64,000 bases of DNA from contig NZ_WSRZ01000016.1 of NCBI RefSeq assembly GCF_009828585.1, positions 56,024-120,023 on the forward strand. The letters run 5' to 3'. Every line of letters begins with the position of its first letter. Positions within the stretch are counted from its first letter, which is position 1. This DNA is from Shewanella litoralis. Its GTDB lineage: Bacteria; Pseudomonadota; Gammaproteobacteria; Enterobacterales; Shewanellaceae. A model generated the notes under the pieces. The model worked only from the letters and a program-made list of their open reading frames with translations. It searched no databases and had not been told where the DNA came from. A program made the translations under genes and the position numbers. This document shows positions 50,901 through 60,556 of this stretch, piece after piece.

Positions 50901-52104
50901 CGAGCAACAACTCAGCTTGTTTAAACAAGGCTTGAATTGGGCTTTACCGTCATTGTTGTCTGACAACAGTGCGCCAGGAATGCCGCTGTATGACCGCAGT
51001 TTTTTAGTGGCGATTATTGGCTTGATGTGTTTTGGTTTTGTCATGGTAATGTCGGCCTCGATGCCGGAAGCCACAAAGCTAACAGGCGATCCATTTTATT
51101 TTATGTACCGCCATGTGTTGTATTTAGTTGGCTGTGTGGTGATTGCGTTTTTTGTGCTGAAGTTTGATGTCAGTTACTGGGAAAAAAACAGTGGCATGCT
51201 GATGCTAGGCGTATTAGTACTGCTTATCGCAGTATTGTTTATTGGTACCTCGGTAAACGGCGCAAGGCGTTGGTTGTCTATCGGGCCAATACGTATTCAA
51301 GTCGCTGAAATGGCCAAGTTTGTGTTTATTGTTTACATGGCCGGCTATTTGGTTAGGCGTCATGGGGAGTTACGAGAAAACCGCAAAGGTTTTATTAAAC
51401 CTATTGGTGTATATGGTTTATTTGCATTGTTAATTCTATTGCAGCCTGACCTGGGTACCGTGGTGGTATTGTTCGTGTGTACGGTAAGTTTATTGTTTTT
51501 AGCCGGCGCTAGAATCATCGACTTTATGGCGTTGATTTTGTTAGGGGTCATCACATTTGTGCTGCTGGTATTGTTTGAGCCATACCGTATGCGACGAGTC
51601 ACCTCGTTTATGGACCCATGGGAAGACCCATTTGGCAGTGGTTATCAGTTAACACAATCATTAATGGCATATGGCCGTGGTGATTGGTTTGGCCAAGGTT
51701 TAGGTAACAGTATTCAGAAGTTAGCTTATTTACCTGAGGCACATACCGACTTTATTTTTGCCGTGATAGGTGAAGAGCTCGGTTTTGTTGGCATCATTAT
51801 GGTGTTGCTGGCGTTATTTTTTGTGGCTATCCGGGCGATTAGATTAGGCAACTTGTGTTTAAAGATGCAGCGTCCATTTGAAAGCTACGTGGCATATGGC
51901 GTCGGGATTTGGGTGTGTTTCCAAACCGTCGTTAACGTGGGCGCCAGTATTGGTATGCTGCCAACTAAAGGGTTAACACTGCCCTTTATTAGTTATGGCG
52001 GCAGTAGTTTATGGGTCATGACCGCTGCGGTGATGTTACTGGTCAGAATTGATTACGAGCGCCGACTGAGTTTGGTGCAAGCCGTCCAAGGGAGAACAAG
52101 TTAA
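50890..52104 (+). CDS. ftsW: SEDS peptidoglycan glycosyltransferase FtsW
   Basis: A 404-residue SEDS-family protein with about ten TM helices, polymerising septal glycan with FtsI. Motifs are GARRWLSIGPIRIQVAEMAKF, LQPDLGTVVV, FIFAVIGEELGF and GLTLPFISYGGSSL. The start at 50890 (MASNEQQLSL) is chosen over an ATG 13 codons upstream, deep inside murD. It overlaps murG by one base. Confidence 0.95.
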   Translation: MASNEQQLSLFKQGLNWALPSLLSDNSAPGMPLYDRSFLVAIIGLMCFGFVMVMSASMPEATKLTGDPFYFMYRHVLYLVGCVVIAFFVLKFDVSYWEKNSGMLMLGVLVLLIAVLFIGTSVNGARRWLSIGPIRIQVAEMAKFVFIVYMAGYLVRRHGELRENRKGFIKPIGVYGLFALLILLQPDLGTVVVLFVCTVSLLFLAGARIIDFMALILLGVITFVLLVLFEPYRMRRVTSFMDPWEDPFGSGYQLTQSLMAYGRGDWFGQGLGNSIQKLAYLPEAHTDFIFAVIGEELGFVGIIMVLLALFFVAIRAIRLGNLCLKMQRPFESYVAYGVGIWVCFQTVVNVGASIGMLPTKGLTLPFISYGGSSLWVMTAAVMLLVRIDYERRLSLVQAVQGRTS

Positions 52105-53207
52105 TGAATAGCAATGTGAGTCGTTCTCCACGTATTTTGGTGATGGCAGGCGGCACTGGCGGGCATGTATTTCCTGCTCTGGCAGTAGCGAAATATTTGG
52201 CTGAAAAAGGCTGGCAAGTGCGTTGGTTAGGCACGGCTGACCGAATGGAGGCGCGTTTAGTGCCTCAGCACGGCTTTGATATTGAGTTTATTGATATTAA
52301 AGGTGTTCGCGGCAATGGCCTTATTCGAAAATTAGCCGCACCATTTAAAATAGTGCGCTCGATTATTCAAGCTAAAGCCGTGATAGATGATTTTAAACCG
52401 AATGTCATTTTAGGCATGGGTGGCTTTGCCAGCGGCCCAGGCGGTGTAGCGGGTAAGTTATCGGGTGTCCCAGTGGTGTTGCATGAGCAAAATGCCATCC
52501 CAGGAATGACCAATAAATTGCTGTCTAAAATTGCTAAAAAAGTATTGTGTGCGTTTCCGAATACTTTTGGTAGTAACGTCGCGAATGTGGAAGTTGTTGG
52601 TAATCCTATTCGCCAAGAACTTATCGCATTAGGCGAGCAAACCAAAACAGCCCAGGTCGATGCGTTAAGAATATTAGTGGTCGGTGGCAGTTTAGGTGCC
52701 AAAGTGCTTAATGATGTGATGCCAGCCGTTGTCGCTCATTTAAGTAAACATCATTCGATTACAGTATGGCATCAGGTGGGTAAAAATAACCACACTGCTG
52801 TTAAAGCCAGTTATCAGCAATTAGGCCAATTAGACACGGTTAATGTGGCTGAATTTATTGATGATATGGAAGCCGCTTATCGTTGGGCAGATGTGGTTGT
52901 TTGTCGCTCAGGTGCGTTAACCGTATCTGAACTCGCCGCAGTAGGGCTCCCAAGTATTTTGGTGCCTTATCCACATGCAGTAGACGATCATCAAACCGTA
53001 AATGCGTCAGTGTTGGTTGATGCTGGTGCAGGCTTTTTATTGCCGCAAACGATTTTAAATGCAGACAACCTTGCTGAAAAATTGCAGTTGTTTGCCGAAC
53101 ATAGAGAAGAACTCGCCCAAATGGGCCGAAAAGCACGAGGCGTTGCAGTGTTAGATGCCACTCAACGAGTAGCAGATATTTGTGCCTCAGTTGCAACAAA
53201 GGGTTGA
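52104..53207 (+). CDS. murG: Lipid II synthase (GlcNAc transferase) MurG
   Basis: A 367-residue peripheral membrane GT-B glycosyltransferase converting lipid I to lipid II. The glycine-rich loop [16 protein letters not shown] is near residue 14, [14 protein letters not shown] and [30 protein letters not shown]-type donor-site segments are present. Start overlaps ftsW stop by one base; murC follows after one base. Confidence 0.97.
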   Translation: MNSNVSRSPRILVMAGGTGGHVFPALAVAKYLAEKGWQVRWLGTADRMEARLVPQHGFDIEFIDIKGVRGNGLIRKLAAPFKIVRSIIQAKAVIDDFKPNVILGMGGFASGPGGVAGKLSGVPVVLHEQNAIPGMTNKLLSKIAKKVLCAFPNTFGSNVANVEVVGNPIRQELIALGEQTKTAQVDALRILVVGGSLGAKVLNDVMPAVVAHLSKHHSITVWHQVGKNNHTAVKASYQQLGQLDTVNVAEFIDDMEAAYRWADVVVCRSGALTVSELAAVGLPSILVPYPHAVDDHQTVNASVLVDAGAGFLLPQTILNADNLAEKLQLFAEHREELAQMGRKARGVAVLDATQRVADICASVATKG

Positions 53208-53208
53208 A

Positions 53209-54675
53209 ATGACAAAGACAGAAAGATACGCACAACTTCGTAGCATGATCCCTGAAATGAGACGGATCAAGCGCATTCATTTTGTTGGCATCGGTGGTGC
53301 TGGCATGGGTGGTATTGCCGAAGTGTTAGTCAATGAAGGCTATCAAATCAGTGGTTCTGACATTGCGGTTAATAGCGTAACAGAACGCCTACAAAGCTTG
53401 GGTGCAAAAATCATTATTGGCCATCAGGCCCAAAGTGTTGAGCAAGTTGATGTGGTGGTGGTGTCTACCGCAATTAACCCGCAAAACCCTGAGATTATTG
53501 CTGCAAAAGAATTACGTATTCCGATTGTTCGCCGTGCTGAAATGCTGGCAGAGCTGATGCGTTATCGTCATGGTGTAGCTATTGCTGGCACTCACGGTAA
53601 AACCACAACCACCAGTTTAATTGCCAGTGTGTATGGTCAGGCAGAGCGTGATCCAACGTTTGTGATTGGTGGACTGCTCAACAGCGCAGGCACCAATGCA
53701 CGTTTAGGCACAAGCCGTTATTTGATTGCCGAAGCGGATGAAAGCGATGCCAGCTTTTTGCACTTGCAGCCAATGGTCAGTGTGATCACCAATATCGAAG
53801 CGGATCACATGGACACTTATGGTGGCGACTTTGAAAAGTTAAAAACCACCTTCGTCGATTTTTTACATAACTTGCCGTTTTATGGTGTGGCCGTTATGTG
53901 TATTGACGACGATGTCATCCGTGAAATTATGCCGCGTATTGGTCGCCAGGTAGTGACATATGGTTTTAGTGACGATGCCGATGTGCAAGCGATTAATTTT
54001 GCCCAAAACGGCCATCAATCAAGCTTTACTGTGAAGCGCCATAATAAGGATGATTTAGACATTGTCTTAAATCTACCTGGACAGCATAACGTGTTAAATG
54101 CGTTAGCCGCGATAGCCGTTGCGAGTGAAGACGACATAGATGACAACGCGATTGTACAAGCGTTAGCAGAGTTTGAAGGCATTGGCCGTCGATTCCAGCA
54201 CCTAGGTGAATTTGCGACTCCTAACGGTAATGTCATGTTAGTCGACGATTATGGTCATCACCCTAGTGAAGTGCTGGCAACGATTAAAGCTGCGCGTGCA
54301 GGTTGGCCAGATAAACGCCTCGTTATGGCGTATCAACCGCATCGTTATAGTCGCACACGTGATTTATATGAAGACTTTGTCGATGTGTTGTCGCAAGTCG
54401 ATTGTTTATTGCTACTTGATGTTTATGCCGCAGGTGAAGCGCCTATTCCTGGTGCCGATGGACGAGCGTTGTGTCGTTCAATTCGTTTACGTGGGCAAAT
54501 TGATCCTATTTTTGTTGCCAGCCCAGATCAATTAGCCGCAGTCTTGCCAGATGTATTACAGAACGGCGATTTATTTTTTACTCAAGGTGCAGGCAATATC
54601 GGGGCATTATCGAAAGAATTAGCCCTTAGCGAGTTAGGCTTTAAAGTTCAGCAAGAAGAACAAGGAAATGATTGA
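53209..54675 (+). CDS. murC: UDP-N-acetylmuramate:L-alanine ligase
   Basis: A 488-residue Mur ligase adding the first amino acid, L-Ala. The UDP-binding [14 protein letters not shown] is near residue 27 and the ATP motif GTHGKTTTT near 130; [14 protein letters not shown] is typical. The start at 53209 ([10 protein letters not shown]) follows AAAGGG and sits just after the murG stop; an ATG inside murG is rejected. Unlike E. coli, no ddlB follows. Confidence 0.96.
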   Translation: MTKTERYAQLRSMIPEMRRIKRIHFVGIGGAGMGGIAEVLVNEGYQISGSDIAVNSVTERLQSLGAKIIIGHQAQSVEQVDVVVVSTAINPQNPEIIAAKELRIPIVRRAEMLAELMRYRHGVAIAGTHGKTTTTSLIASVYGQAERDPTFVIGGLLNSAGTNARLGTSRYLIAEADESDASFLHLQPMVSVITNIEADHMDTYGGDFEKLKTTFVDFLHNLPFYGVAVMCIDDDVIREIMPRIGRQVVTYGFSDDADVQAINFAQNGHQSSFTVKRHNKDDLDIVLNLPGQHNVLNALAAIAVASEDDIDDNAIVQALAEFEGIGRRFQHLGEFATPNGNVMLVDDYGHHPSEVLATIKAARAGWPDKRLVMAYQPHRYSRTRDLYEDFVDVLSQVDCLLLLDVYAAGEAPIPGADGRALCRSIRLRGQIDPIFVASPDQLAAVLPDVLQNGDLFFTQGAGNIGALSKELALSELGFKVQQEEQGND

Positions 54676-54787
54676 TTTTTCGTCAATTATTGTGTTGAAA
54701 AATCGAGCTTTAATCCTAAAGGAATGGTCGATATAATGGCCGATCTTTTGGGGCTAACCCCGGAACAACGTCAGAGGCGGATTTAAG

Positions 54788-55558
54788 GTGTCGTGGAGCG
54801 ATAAAGGGCGCCAATTAAAACAGAATCTAGCACGTGTAAATTGGTATTTTTGCACTGGCTTACTGTTTTTACTATGTGTGCTCGGCACAGTTGTTTGGGG
54901 GGGAATACAGCTTCACAACCTGCTTAATGATGCAGATGCTCTGCCCATTGAGGCGGTAGCCATTAAAGGTGAGAGGCTTTACACCACCGATGACGAGATT
55001 AAAAATGCGCTGCAATCGTTAATGCAAAATAGTTTTTTTAGCGCAGATGTACTTGACGTGCAAAAAGCATTAGAAGCCTTACCGTGGGTTTATCATGCTT
55101 CAGTAAGACGAGAATGGCCGGCAAAATTTAAAGTGACTCTGCAAGAGCAACAAGCAGTGGCACATTGGAATAACACCGCGTGGTTGAATGTAAATGGTGA
55201 GGTGTTTGAAGCGCTTGCGCATGCTGAACACACCAGTTTACCACTCTTATCAGGTCCAGAAGGAACCGAGCAAGAGGTGTTAACCAGTTTTCAACAGTTA
55301 AATGATTTACTAACAATAAATGGCTTCACCTTAGTCAATTTACGTTTAAGTCCTCGTCATGCTTGGCATGCAGTATTAGCCAACGGGATTGAAATTGAGC
55401 TCGGGCGAGAAGATAAAATGTCACGGATACAACGCTTTATTAATGTGTATCCGACGTTGAAGCAAAGTAATAAACCAGTTGCAACCGTTGATTTACGTTA
55501 CGATACCGGGTTTGCAGTAGGCTGGGGTGATTCAAAACAGAGAGTCGACAATAAATGA
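54788..55558 (+). CDS. ftsQ: Cell division protein FtsQ
   Basis: A 256-residue bitopic protein: TM helix about 19-42, POTRA domain about 50-120 (IEAVAIKGERLYTTDDEIKNAL), beta domain about 125-250. It recruits FtsL and FtsB to the divisome. Start is GTG at 54788. The 112-base gap to murC contains only a small GGGG/CCCC hairpin and no ddl gene. Overlaps ftsA by four bases. Confidence 0.93.
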   Translation: MSWSDKGRQLKQNLARVNWYFCTGLLFLLCVLGTVVWGGIQLHNLLNDADALPIEAVAIKGERLYTTDDEIKNALQSLMQNSFFSADVLDVQKALEALPWVYHASVRREWPAKFKVTLQEQQAVAHWNNTAWLNVNGEVFEALAHAEHTSLPLLSGPEGTEQEVLTSFQQLNDLLTINGFTLVNLRLSPRHAWHAVLANGIEIELGREDKMSRIQRFINVYPTLKQSNKPVATVDLRYDTGFAVGWGDSKQRVDNK

Positions 55559-56790
55559 CCAAAAATCAGGAAAGAAACCTCATCGTGGGGCTAGATATAG
55601 GGACATCCAAGGTCGCAGTGATCATTGGTGAAGTATTACCTGATGGTGAGATTAGTGTCATTGGTTTAGGTAACCATCCTTCACGCGGTATGGACAAGGG
55701 CGGTGTTAACGATCTCGACTCTATAGTACGCAGTGTGCAACGTGCATTAGATCAAGCAGAGTTAATGGCTGATTGCCAAGTGTCGTCAGTGTATTTAAGT
55801 ATTTCGGGTAAACACATTGCTTGTCAAAACGAAAACGGCATGGTGTCGATTAACGACGAAGAAGTGACTCAAGAAGACGTTGATAATGTCATTCATACCG
55901 CTCGCTCAGTAAAAATACCGACAGAGCGCCGTATTTTGCATGTGTTACCGCAAGAGTATTCAATCGACGTTCAAGATGGCATTAAAAGCCCTATTGGTAT
56001 GTCTGGCATGCGTATGGAAGCCAAAGCGCACATCGTGACATGCGCCAATGATATGGCCAAAAACATAACCAAAAGTGTTGAACGTTGTGGGTTAAAAGTC
56101 GACGACTTAGTGTTTTCAGGGATTGCATCAGCAGACTCTGTACTGACTAACGACGAGAAAGATTTAGGCGTATGTATCGTCGATATTGGTGGTGGAACGA
56201 CCGATATTGCTGTATATACCAACGGCGCATTACGTCATTGTGCGGTTATCCCAGTCGCGGGTAATCAAGTGACCAGTGATATCGCTAAAATTTTTAGAAC
56301 ACCGTTAACGCATGCCGAGCAAATTAAAGTGCAATTTGCCAGCGCAAGAAGTTCAACGGTGAGTCGCGAAGACAGCATTGAAGTACCGTCAGTAGGCGGT
56401 CGTCCTTCGCGCAGTATGTCCAGGCATACATTGGCTGAAGTGGTTGAGCCAAGATATCAAGAATTGTTTGAGCTCGTGCTTAAACAGCTGCAAGACAGTG
56501 GGTTAGAAGATCAAATTGCAGCAGGTATTGTACTCACCGGAGGCACGTCCTCAATATCAGGTGCAGTTGACATTGCCGAGGCAACATTTGGTATGCCAGT
56601 TCGTGTGGCATCACCGTTGCCTGTAAAAGGGTTATACGAATATGTGGATCAACCTATTTACTCAACAGGAATAGGCTTGCTTCATTATGGCGCTAGGCGA
56701 GTTATCGAACGTCAGTTCGAGCGACCAGAGCGTCAAGGGGTTACCAGCTTTTTGAATCGGGTCAAAAGTTGGTTTAAAGGTGAATTTTAA
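55555..56790 (+). CDS. ftsA: Cell division protein FtsA
   Basis: A 411-residue actin-like protein tethering FtsZ to the membrane. The ATP-binding phosphate loops are [16 protein letters not shown] and [26 protein letters not shown] is the adenosine motif. The C-terminal amphipathic helix [14 protein letters not shown] is the membrane anchor. It precedes ftsZ by 26 bases. Confidence 0.97.
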   Translation: MTKNQERNLIVGLDIGTSKVAVIIGEVLPDGEISVIGLGNHPSRGMDKGGVNDLDSIVRSVQRALDQAELMADCQVSSVYLSISGKHIACQNENGMVSINDEEVTQEDVDNVIHTARSVKIPTERRILHVLPQEYSIDVQDGIKSPIGMSGMRMEAKAHIVTCANDMAKNITKSVERCGLKVDDLVFSGIASADSVLTNDEKDLGVCIVDIGGGTTDIAVYTNGALRHCAVIPVAGNQVTSDIAKIFRTPLTHAEQIKVQFASARSSTVSREDSIEVPSVGGRPSRSMSRHTLAEVVEPRYQELFELVLKQLQDSGLEDQIAAGIVLTGGTSSISGAVDIAEATFGMPVRVASPLPVKGLYEYVDQPIYSTGIGLLHYGARRVIERQFERPERQGVTSFLNRVKSWFKGEF

Positions 56791-56816
56791 TAACGCAGAC
56801 ATACGGAGATCAGACA

Positions 56817-57983
56817 ATGTTTGAGATCATGGACACTCATTCAGACGAAGCGGTGATTAAGGTCATCGGCGTCGGTGGTGGCGGCGGAAACGCTGTCGAA
56901 CATATGGTAAAACACAGCATCGAAGGTGTTGAATTTATCGTCACAAATACAGATGCGCAGGCATTACGTAAATCAAGCGCGGGTTCTACAATCCAGCTTG
57001 GACGTGATGTGACTAAAGGTCTTGGTGCTGGCGCAAACCCAGATGTGGGTCGTCAAGCAGCTGAAGAAGATCGCGAAAATATTCGTGCAGCCATTAAAGG
57101 GTCAGATATGATCTTTATCGCTGCCGGTATGGGCGGTGGTACGGGTACTGGTGCCGCACCTGTTGTTGCTGAAATTGCACGTGAAGAAGGCATTTTAACT
57201 GTTGCTGTAGTGACCAAGCCTTTTCCTTTTGAAGGTAAAAAGCGTATGGCCTATGCAGAACTGGGCATTGCCGAGTTAGCTAAACACGTGGATTCGTTAA
57301 TTACGATCCCAAATGAAAAGCTGCTTAAAGTGCTTGGCCGTGGTACTTCATTGCTTGATGCATTCGCTGCAGCTAACAACGTACTTCTTGGCGCAGTTCA
57401 AGGTATTGCTGAGCTCATTACTCGTCCAGGTCTAATCAACGTCGATTTCGCCGATGTGAAAACGGTAATGTCTGAAATGGGTAATGCCATGATGGGCACC
57501 GGTGTTGCACGTGGTGACGATCGCGCTGAAGAAGCTGCAGAAGCTGCAGTGGCTAGCCCATTACTTGAAGATATTGATCTAGCAGGTGCGCGCGGCGTAT
57601 TGGTAAACATTACCGCTGGTATGGACATTACAATCGAAGAGCTAGAAACCGTGGGTAACCACGTTAAAGCTTACGCATCAGACAATGCGACTGTTGTTGT
57701 TGGTGCGGTGATTGATCCAGAAATGAGCGACGAGTTACGTGTAACTGTTGTTGCTACCGGTATCGGCGCAGAGAAAAAGCCAGACATTCAATTAGTGTCT
57801 AAGCCAGTTGCGCGTCCAGAGCCAGTTGCCATAGAGCCTCGTCCAGAGCCAGTTGAAGAGGTTGTGCCTCAAACTAGCTATGCGGCGCCAAAAGGCAATG
57901 CGGTACCACAGCAACAACCTTCTCAACGTCCAGATGCTGATTATCTCGATATTCCAGCATTTTTACGTAAGCAGGCTGACTAA
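56817..57983 (+). CDS. ftsZ: Cell division GTPase FtsZ
   Basis: A 388-residue tubulin homologue forming the Z-ring. The GTP signature GGGTGTG is at residues 106-112, the T7 synergy loop is [11 protein letters not shown], a variable linker spans about 318-372 (rich in P and E), and the conserved C-terminal peptide [13 protein letters not shown] binds FtsA, ZipA and SlmA. AACGCAGACATACGGAGA precedes the start. Confidence 0.98.
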   Translation: MFEIMDTHSDEAVIKVIGVGGGGGNAVEHMVKHSIEGVEFIVTNTDAQALRKSSAGSTIQLGRDVTKGLGAGANPDVGRQAAEEDRENIRAAIKGSDMIFIAAGMGGGTGTGAAPVVAEIAREEGILTVAVVTKPFPFEGKKRMAYAELGIAELAKHVDSLITIPNEKLLKVLGRGTSLLDAFAAANNVLLGAVQGIAELITRPGLINVDFADVKTVMSEMGNAMMGTGVARGDDRAEEAAEAAVASPLLEDIDLAGARGVLVNITAGMDITIEELETVGNHVKAYASDNATVVVGAVIDPEMSDELRVTVVATGIGAEKKPDIQLVSKPVARPEPVAIEPRPEPVEEVVPQTSYAAPKGNAVPQQQPSQRPDADYLDIPAFLRKQAD

Positions 57984-58089
57984 AACTCGGATAAAACGTG
58001 ATGTTTTAGCGTGATTAATGAGTACGCTGTTGTAATAAAGAGTATTTTGCAAGCCGGTTCACGGATTTGCTACTGGGTTAGTGATTTTT

Positions 58090-58117
58090 TTGTGAAAATC
58101 CAAACTTATGGTAGCAT
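58090..58117 (+). promoter_or_regulatory. Candidate lpxC promoter
   Basis: TTGTGA (58090-58095) and TAGCAT (58112-58117) at 16-base spacing lie in the 211-base ftsZ-lpxC gap. Each hexamer matches consensus at four positions, so this is only a candidate. Confidence 0.3.
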
Positions 58118-58194
58118 GTCGTACCAGCTCTGCATGATAGTCTTAGGCTATTTTTGCAACTATTTGTTTAATATTGATATTTACGGGTTACTGA

Positions 58195-59115
58195 ATGATT
58201 TTTCAAAGAACTGTTCAAAAAATGGTGAAGAGCACTGGAGTCGGATTACATTCTGGCAATAAAGTGACTCTATGCATTATGCCCGCACCAGTAAATACAG
58301 GGATTGTACTTAAGCGTACCGATCTAAGCCCAGCTGTGTCTATTCCAGCCAAGGCAGATATGGTGCGTGAAACCACTATGTGTACAGCCTTAGTAAACGA
58401 TGCAGGTATCAGAATATCAACAATTGAGCATTTGTTTGCGGCACTTGCCGGCTTAGGTATCGATAATGCAATTATCGAAGTCGATGCACCAGAAATCCCG
58501 ATCATGGATGGCAGTGCAAGCCCGTTTGTGTTCTTACTGCAAAGTGCAGGCATCAAAGAACAAGCGGCGCCAAAAAAATACCTCAAAATTACCAAACCAG
58601 TGCGTGTTGAAGACGGTGATAAATGGGCTGAGCTAAAACCGTTTAAAGGCTTTAGGGTTAATTTTAAAATTGACTTTGCTCACCCTGAAATTGCCCGTAG
58701 CCAACAACACATGATTATGGATTTTTCAACTTCAGCGTTTGTAAAAGACATTAGTCGTGCCAGAACATTTGGTTTTATGCGTGATATTGAATACCTACGT
58801 GCAAATAATCTTGCATTAGGTGGCAGCATGGAAAATGCCGTTGTACTTGACGAATATCGTGTATTAAACCCTGATGGTCTGCGTTATGAAGACGAATTCG
58901 TTAAGCACAAAATTCTCGATGCATTTGGTGACTTGTATGTTGCAGGTCATGCCATCGTCGGCGAGTTTGTTGCTTATAAAACCGGACATGCGTTAAACAA
59001 CCAACTCGTGCGTGCATTGCTTGCCCAGCAAGATGCATGGGAGTTAGTCAGCTTTGACAAAGAGGCTGATGTACCCGTCAGCTTCATGGTTCCGGGTGCG
59101 CTAGCGCACGCTTAA
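58195..59115 (+). CDS. lpxC: UDP-3-O-acyl-N-acetylglucosamine deacetylase
   Basis: A 306-residue zinc hydrolase for the committed step of lipid A synthesis. Zinc and catalytic motifs are [12 protein letters not shown] (first zinc histidine), MDGSASPF, and [22 protein letters not shown] (second histidine and aspartate, plus the general-acid histidine). Length is as in E. coli (305). It ends the dcw cluster and is convergent with dciA. Confidence 0.97.
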   Translation: MIFQRTVQKMVKSTGVGLHSGNKVTLCIMPAPVNTGIVLKRTDLSPAVSIPAKADMVRETTMCTALVNDAGIRISTIEHLFAALAGLGIDNAIIEVDAPEIPIMDGSASPFVFLLQSAGIKEQAAPKKYLKITKPVRVEDGDKWAELKPFKGFRVNFKIDFAHPEIARSQQHMIMDFSTSAFVKDISRARTFGFMRDIEYLRANNLALGGSMENAVVLDEYRVLNPDGLRYEDEFVKHKILDAFGDLYVAGHAIVGEFVAYKTGHALNNQLVRALLAQQDAWELVSFDKEADVPVSFMVPGALAHA

Positions 59116-59118
59116 TCG

Positions 59119-59571
59119 TTAAGATTGCCTATTACGGCTGGCTAATGCAGCCAGCCGTTTTAGTTTTTCACCTAGCGTTCCATCGACATGTTCTGCTAAA
59201 GCTTCAATGTGTTGTGCTGCAGTGGTACTAATAACGTTTTGATTGGTGCTAATTTGTGGTTTAACTAATGCAAGCCCAGGATTGACTTTTACCTCAATAG
59301 CGGTAAGCATCGGAAGCGTGTCAATTTGAAGCTGTTGCAATAGCTTCTGCTTTTGAAAGTTTATTCTTGCAGCCCATGCTGCAGATGTAGTTTCAATAAC
59401 AAGAACACCCTGGCGGAGATTAGCAACTTTAAGCTGCTCTGCTACAGGACCATTTAATGTCTGTTTTACGTAGTGATTCAGATTGTTTAATAGTTCTGCT
59501 TTCTCGGCAAGTTCAGGTAGTCTCCCAGACAAATGGACTAAATTGCTGAGATCTTGAGGGGGCTTTTTCAT
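59119..59571 (-). CDS. dciA: DciA-like protein (DUF721)
   Basis: A 150-residue DUF721/DciA protein, the ancestral loader of the replicative helicase DnaB in bacteria that lack DnaC. Segments GVLVIETTSAAWAARINFQKQKLLQQL are characteristic of the KH-like N-terminal domain. The start at 59571 (MKKPPQDLSNL) is chosen over an upstream in-frame codon that would run into the divergent M23 gene. Divergent from the peptidase gene with 27 bases between starts; convergent with lpxC. Confidence 0.85.
   Translation of the reverse strand: MKKPPQDLSNLVHLSGRLPELAEKAELLNNLNHYVKQTLNGPVAEQLKVANLRQGVLVIETTSAAWAARINFQKQKLLQQLQIDTLPMLTAIEVKVNPGLALVKPQISTNQNVISTTAAQHIEALAEHVDGTLGEKLKRLAALASRNRQS
59134..59158 (+). 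terminator. lpxC terminator embedded in the dciA 3' coding end
   Basis: ACGGCTGGC and GCCAGCCGT form a perfect 9-bp stem with a 7-base loop, followed on the + strand by TTTAGTTTTT. The sequence also encodes the last codons of the opposing dciA gene. Confidence 0.75.
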
Positions 59572-59598
59572 ATGATAATAAGATGGCTGAATTAGGCT

Positions 59599-60498
59599 AT
59601 GAGTGTAACAGTTTTTATTCAAGGTCGAAATGGCGTAACACGTTGGCAACCCAGCAAACGGTGGTTACTCCTACCTATTATTCTTATGGCCACAGGCACT
59701 GGAATATATCAATACAACACAGACCGCTTTGCTAGCCAACAAGCTAAAGTTGACGAAAACAAACAATTACGTCAACAGCAAACGCAACAAGTGATTGATC
59801 TCAAAACCGCAACGGAAACCCAATTAGCAGCACTAGTTGCTCACGTGGCGAAGATGCAAGCCAAAATTACCCGACTTGAAGCCCTTGGCCAGCAGGTTGC
59901 GCAAAATAATCTCCTTGATGATCAATTTGATTTCTCAGCAGAAGTCGGAATTGGTGGATTAAGCGAAATAGGTAATGGCGTCGAATTAAGTCAGCTTATC
60001 GATGAAATGAATAAGTTGGCATCAAGAATTGATAATAATAATGTTCAGTTATCCCTACTTGAAACAGTAGCATCTAATCTCCATATAGATGAAGAGCGTT
60101 ATATATCAGGGCGGCCAATCGATAAAGGTTGGTTATCTTCGCCCTATGGTTTACGAAATGACCCTTTTAGCGGTAGACGAACAATGCATAAAGGTATTGA
60201 TTTTGCCGGTAAAGAAGGGGCGGATGTTACAGCAACTGCAGCAGGCGTTGTAACATGGTCAGGAAGCATGCTTGGGTATGGCGAGTTAGTCGAAATAGAT
60301 CATGGTAATGGTCTTCGCACTCGATATGGTCATAATAAATCTCTGTCAGTAAACGTAGGTGACGTCGTTGCCAAAGGCGATAAAATTGCCAGTATGGGAA
60401 GCACAGGCCGGTCAACCGGCCCCCATGTGCATTACGAAGTGTTGCGCGGTAAGCAGCAAATAGATCCACAAAAGTACGTATACCGCAAAGCAAGTTAA
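59599..60498 (+). CDS. M23 family (LytM-type) peptidoglycan endopeptidase
   Basis: A 299-residue protein with an N-terminal membrane anchor (about 20-38), a coiled coil rich in Q/K (about 45-105) and a C-terminal M23 domain (about 185-295). The zinc ligands H197 and D201 (HKGIDFAG) and H278 (HVHYE), plus the catalytic H245, are all present, so it should be active rather than a degenerate LytM activator. Periplasmic; likely cleaves peptidoglycan cross-links. It precedes secA by 58 bases on the same strand. Confidence 0.92.
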   Translation: MSVTVFIQGRNGVTRWQPSKRWLLLPIILMATGTGIYQYNTDRFASQQAKVDENKQLRQQQTQQVIDLKTATETQLAALVAHVAKMQAKITRLEALGQQVAQNNLLDDQFDFSAEVGIGGLSEIGNGVELSQLIDEMNKLASRIDNNNVQLSLLETVASNLHIDEERYISGRPIDKGWLSSPYGLRNDPFSGRRTMHKGIDFAGKEGADVTATAAGVVTWSGSMLGYGELVEIDHGNGLRTRYGHNKSLSVNVGDVVAKGDKIASMGSTGRSTGPHVHYEVLRGKQQIDPQKYVYRKAS

Positions 60499-60556
60499 TA
60501 ATATTAACGGTTAATGCGCTCAAATGAGCCAAACCTACAACAGATAAGTGATTAAG

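Noticed and set aside
54676-54787. Possible remnant of ddlB between murC and ftsQ
   Set aside because: The gap is only 112 bases and shows no D-Ala-D-Ala ligase sequence; absence of ddlB appears normal for this lineage.
58011-58262. 83-codon frame between ftsZ and lpxC
   Set aside because: It overlaps the lpxC start in another frame and lacks a ribosome-binding site and any family features.
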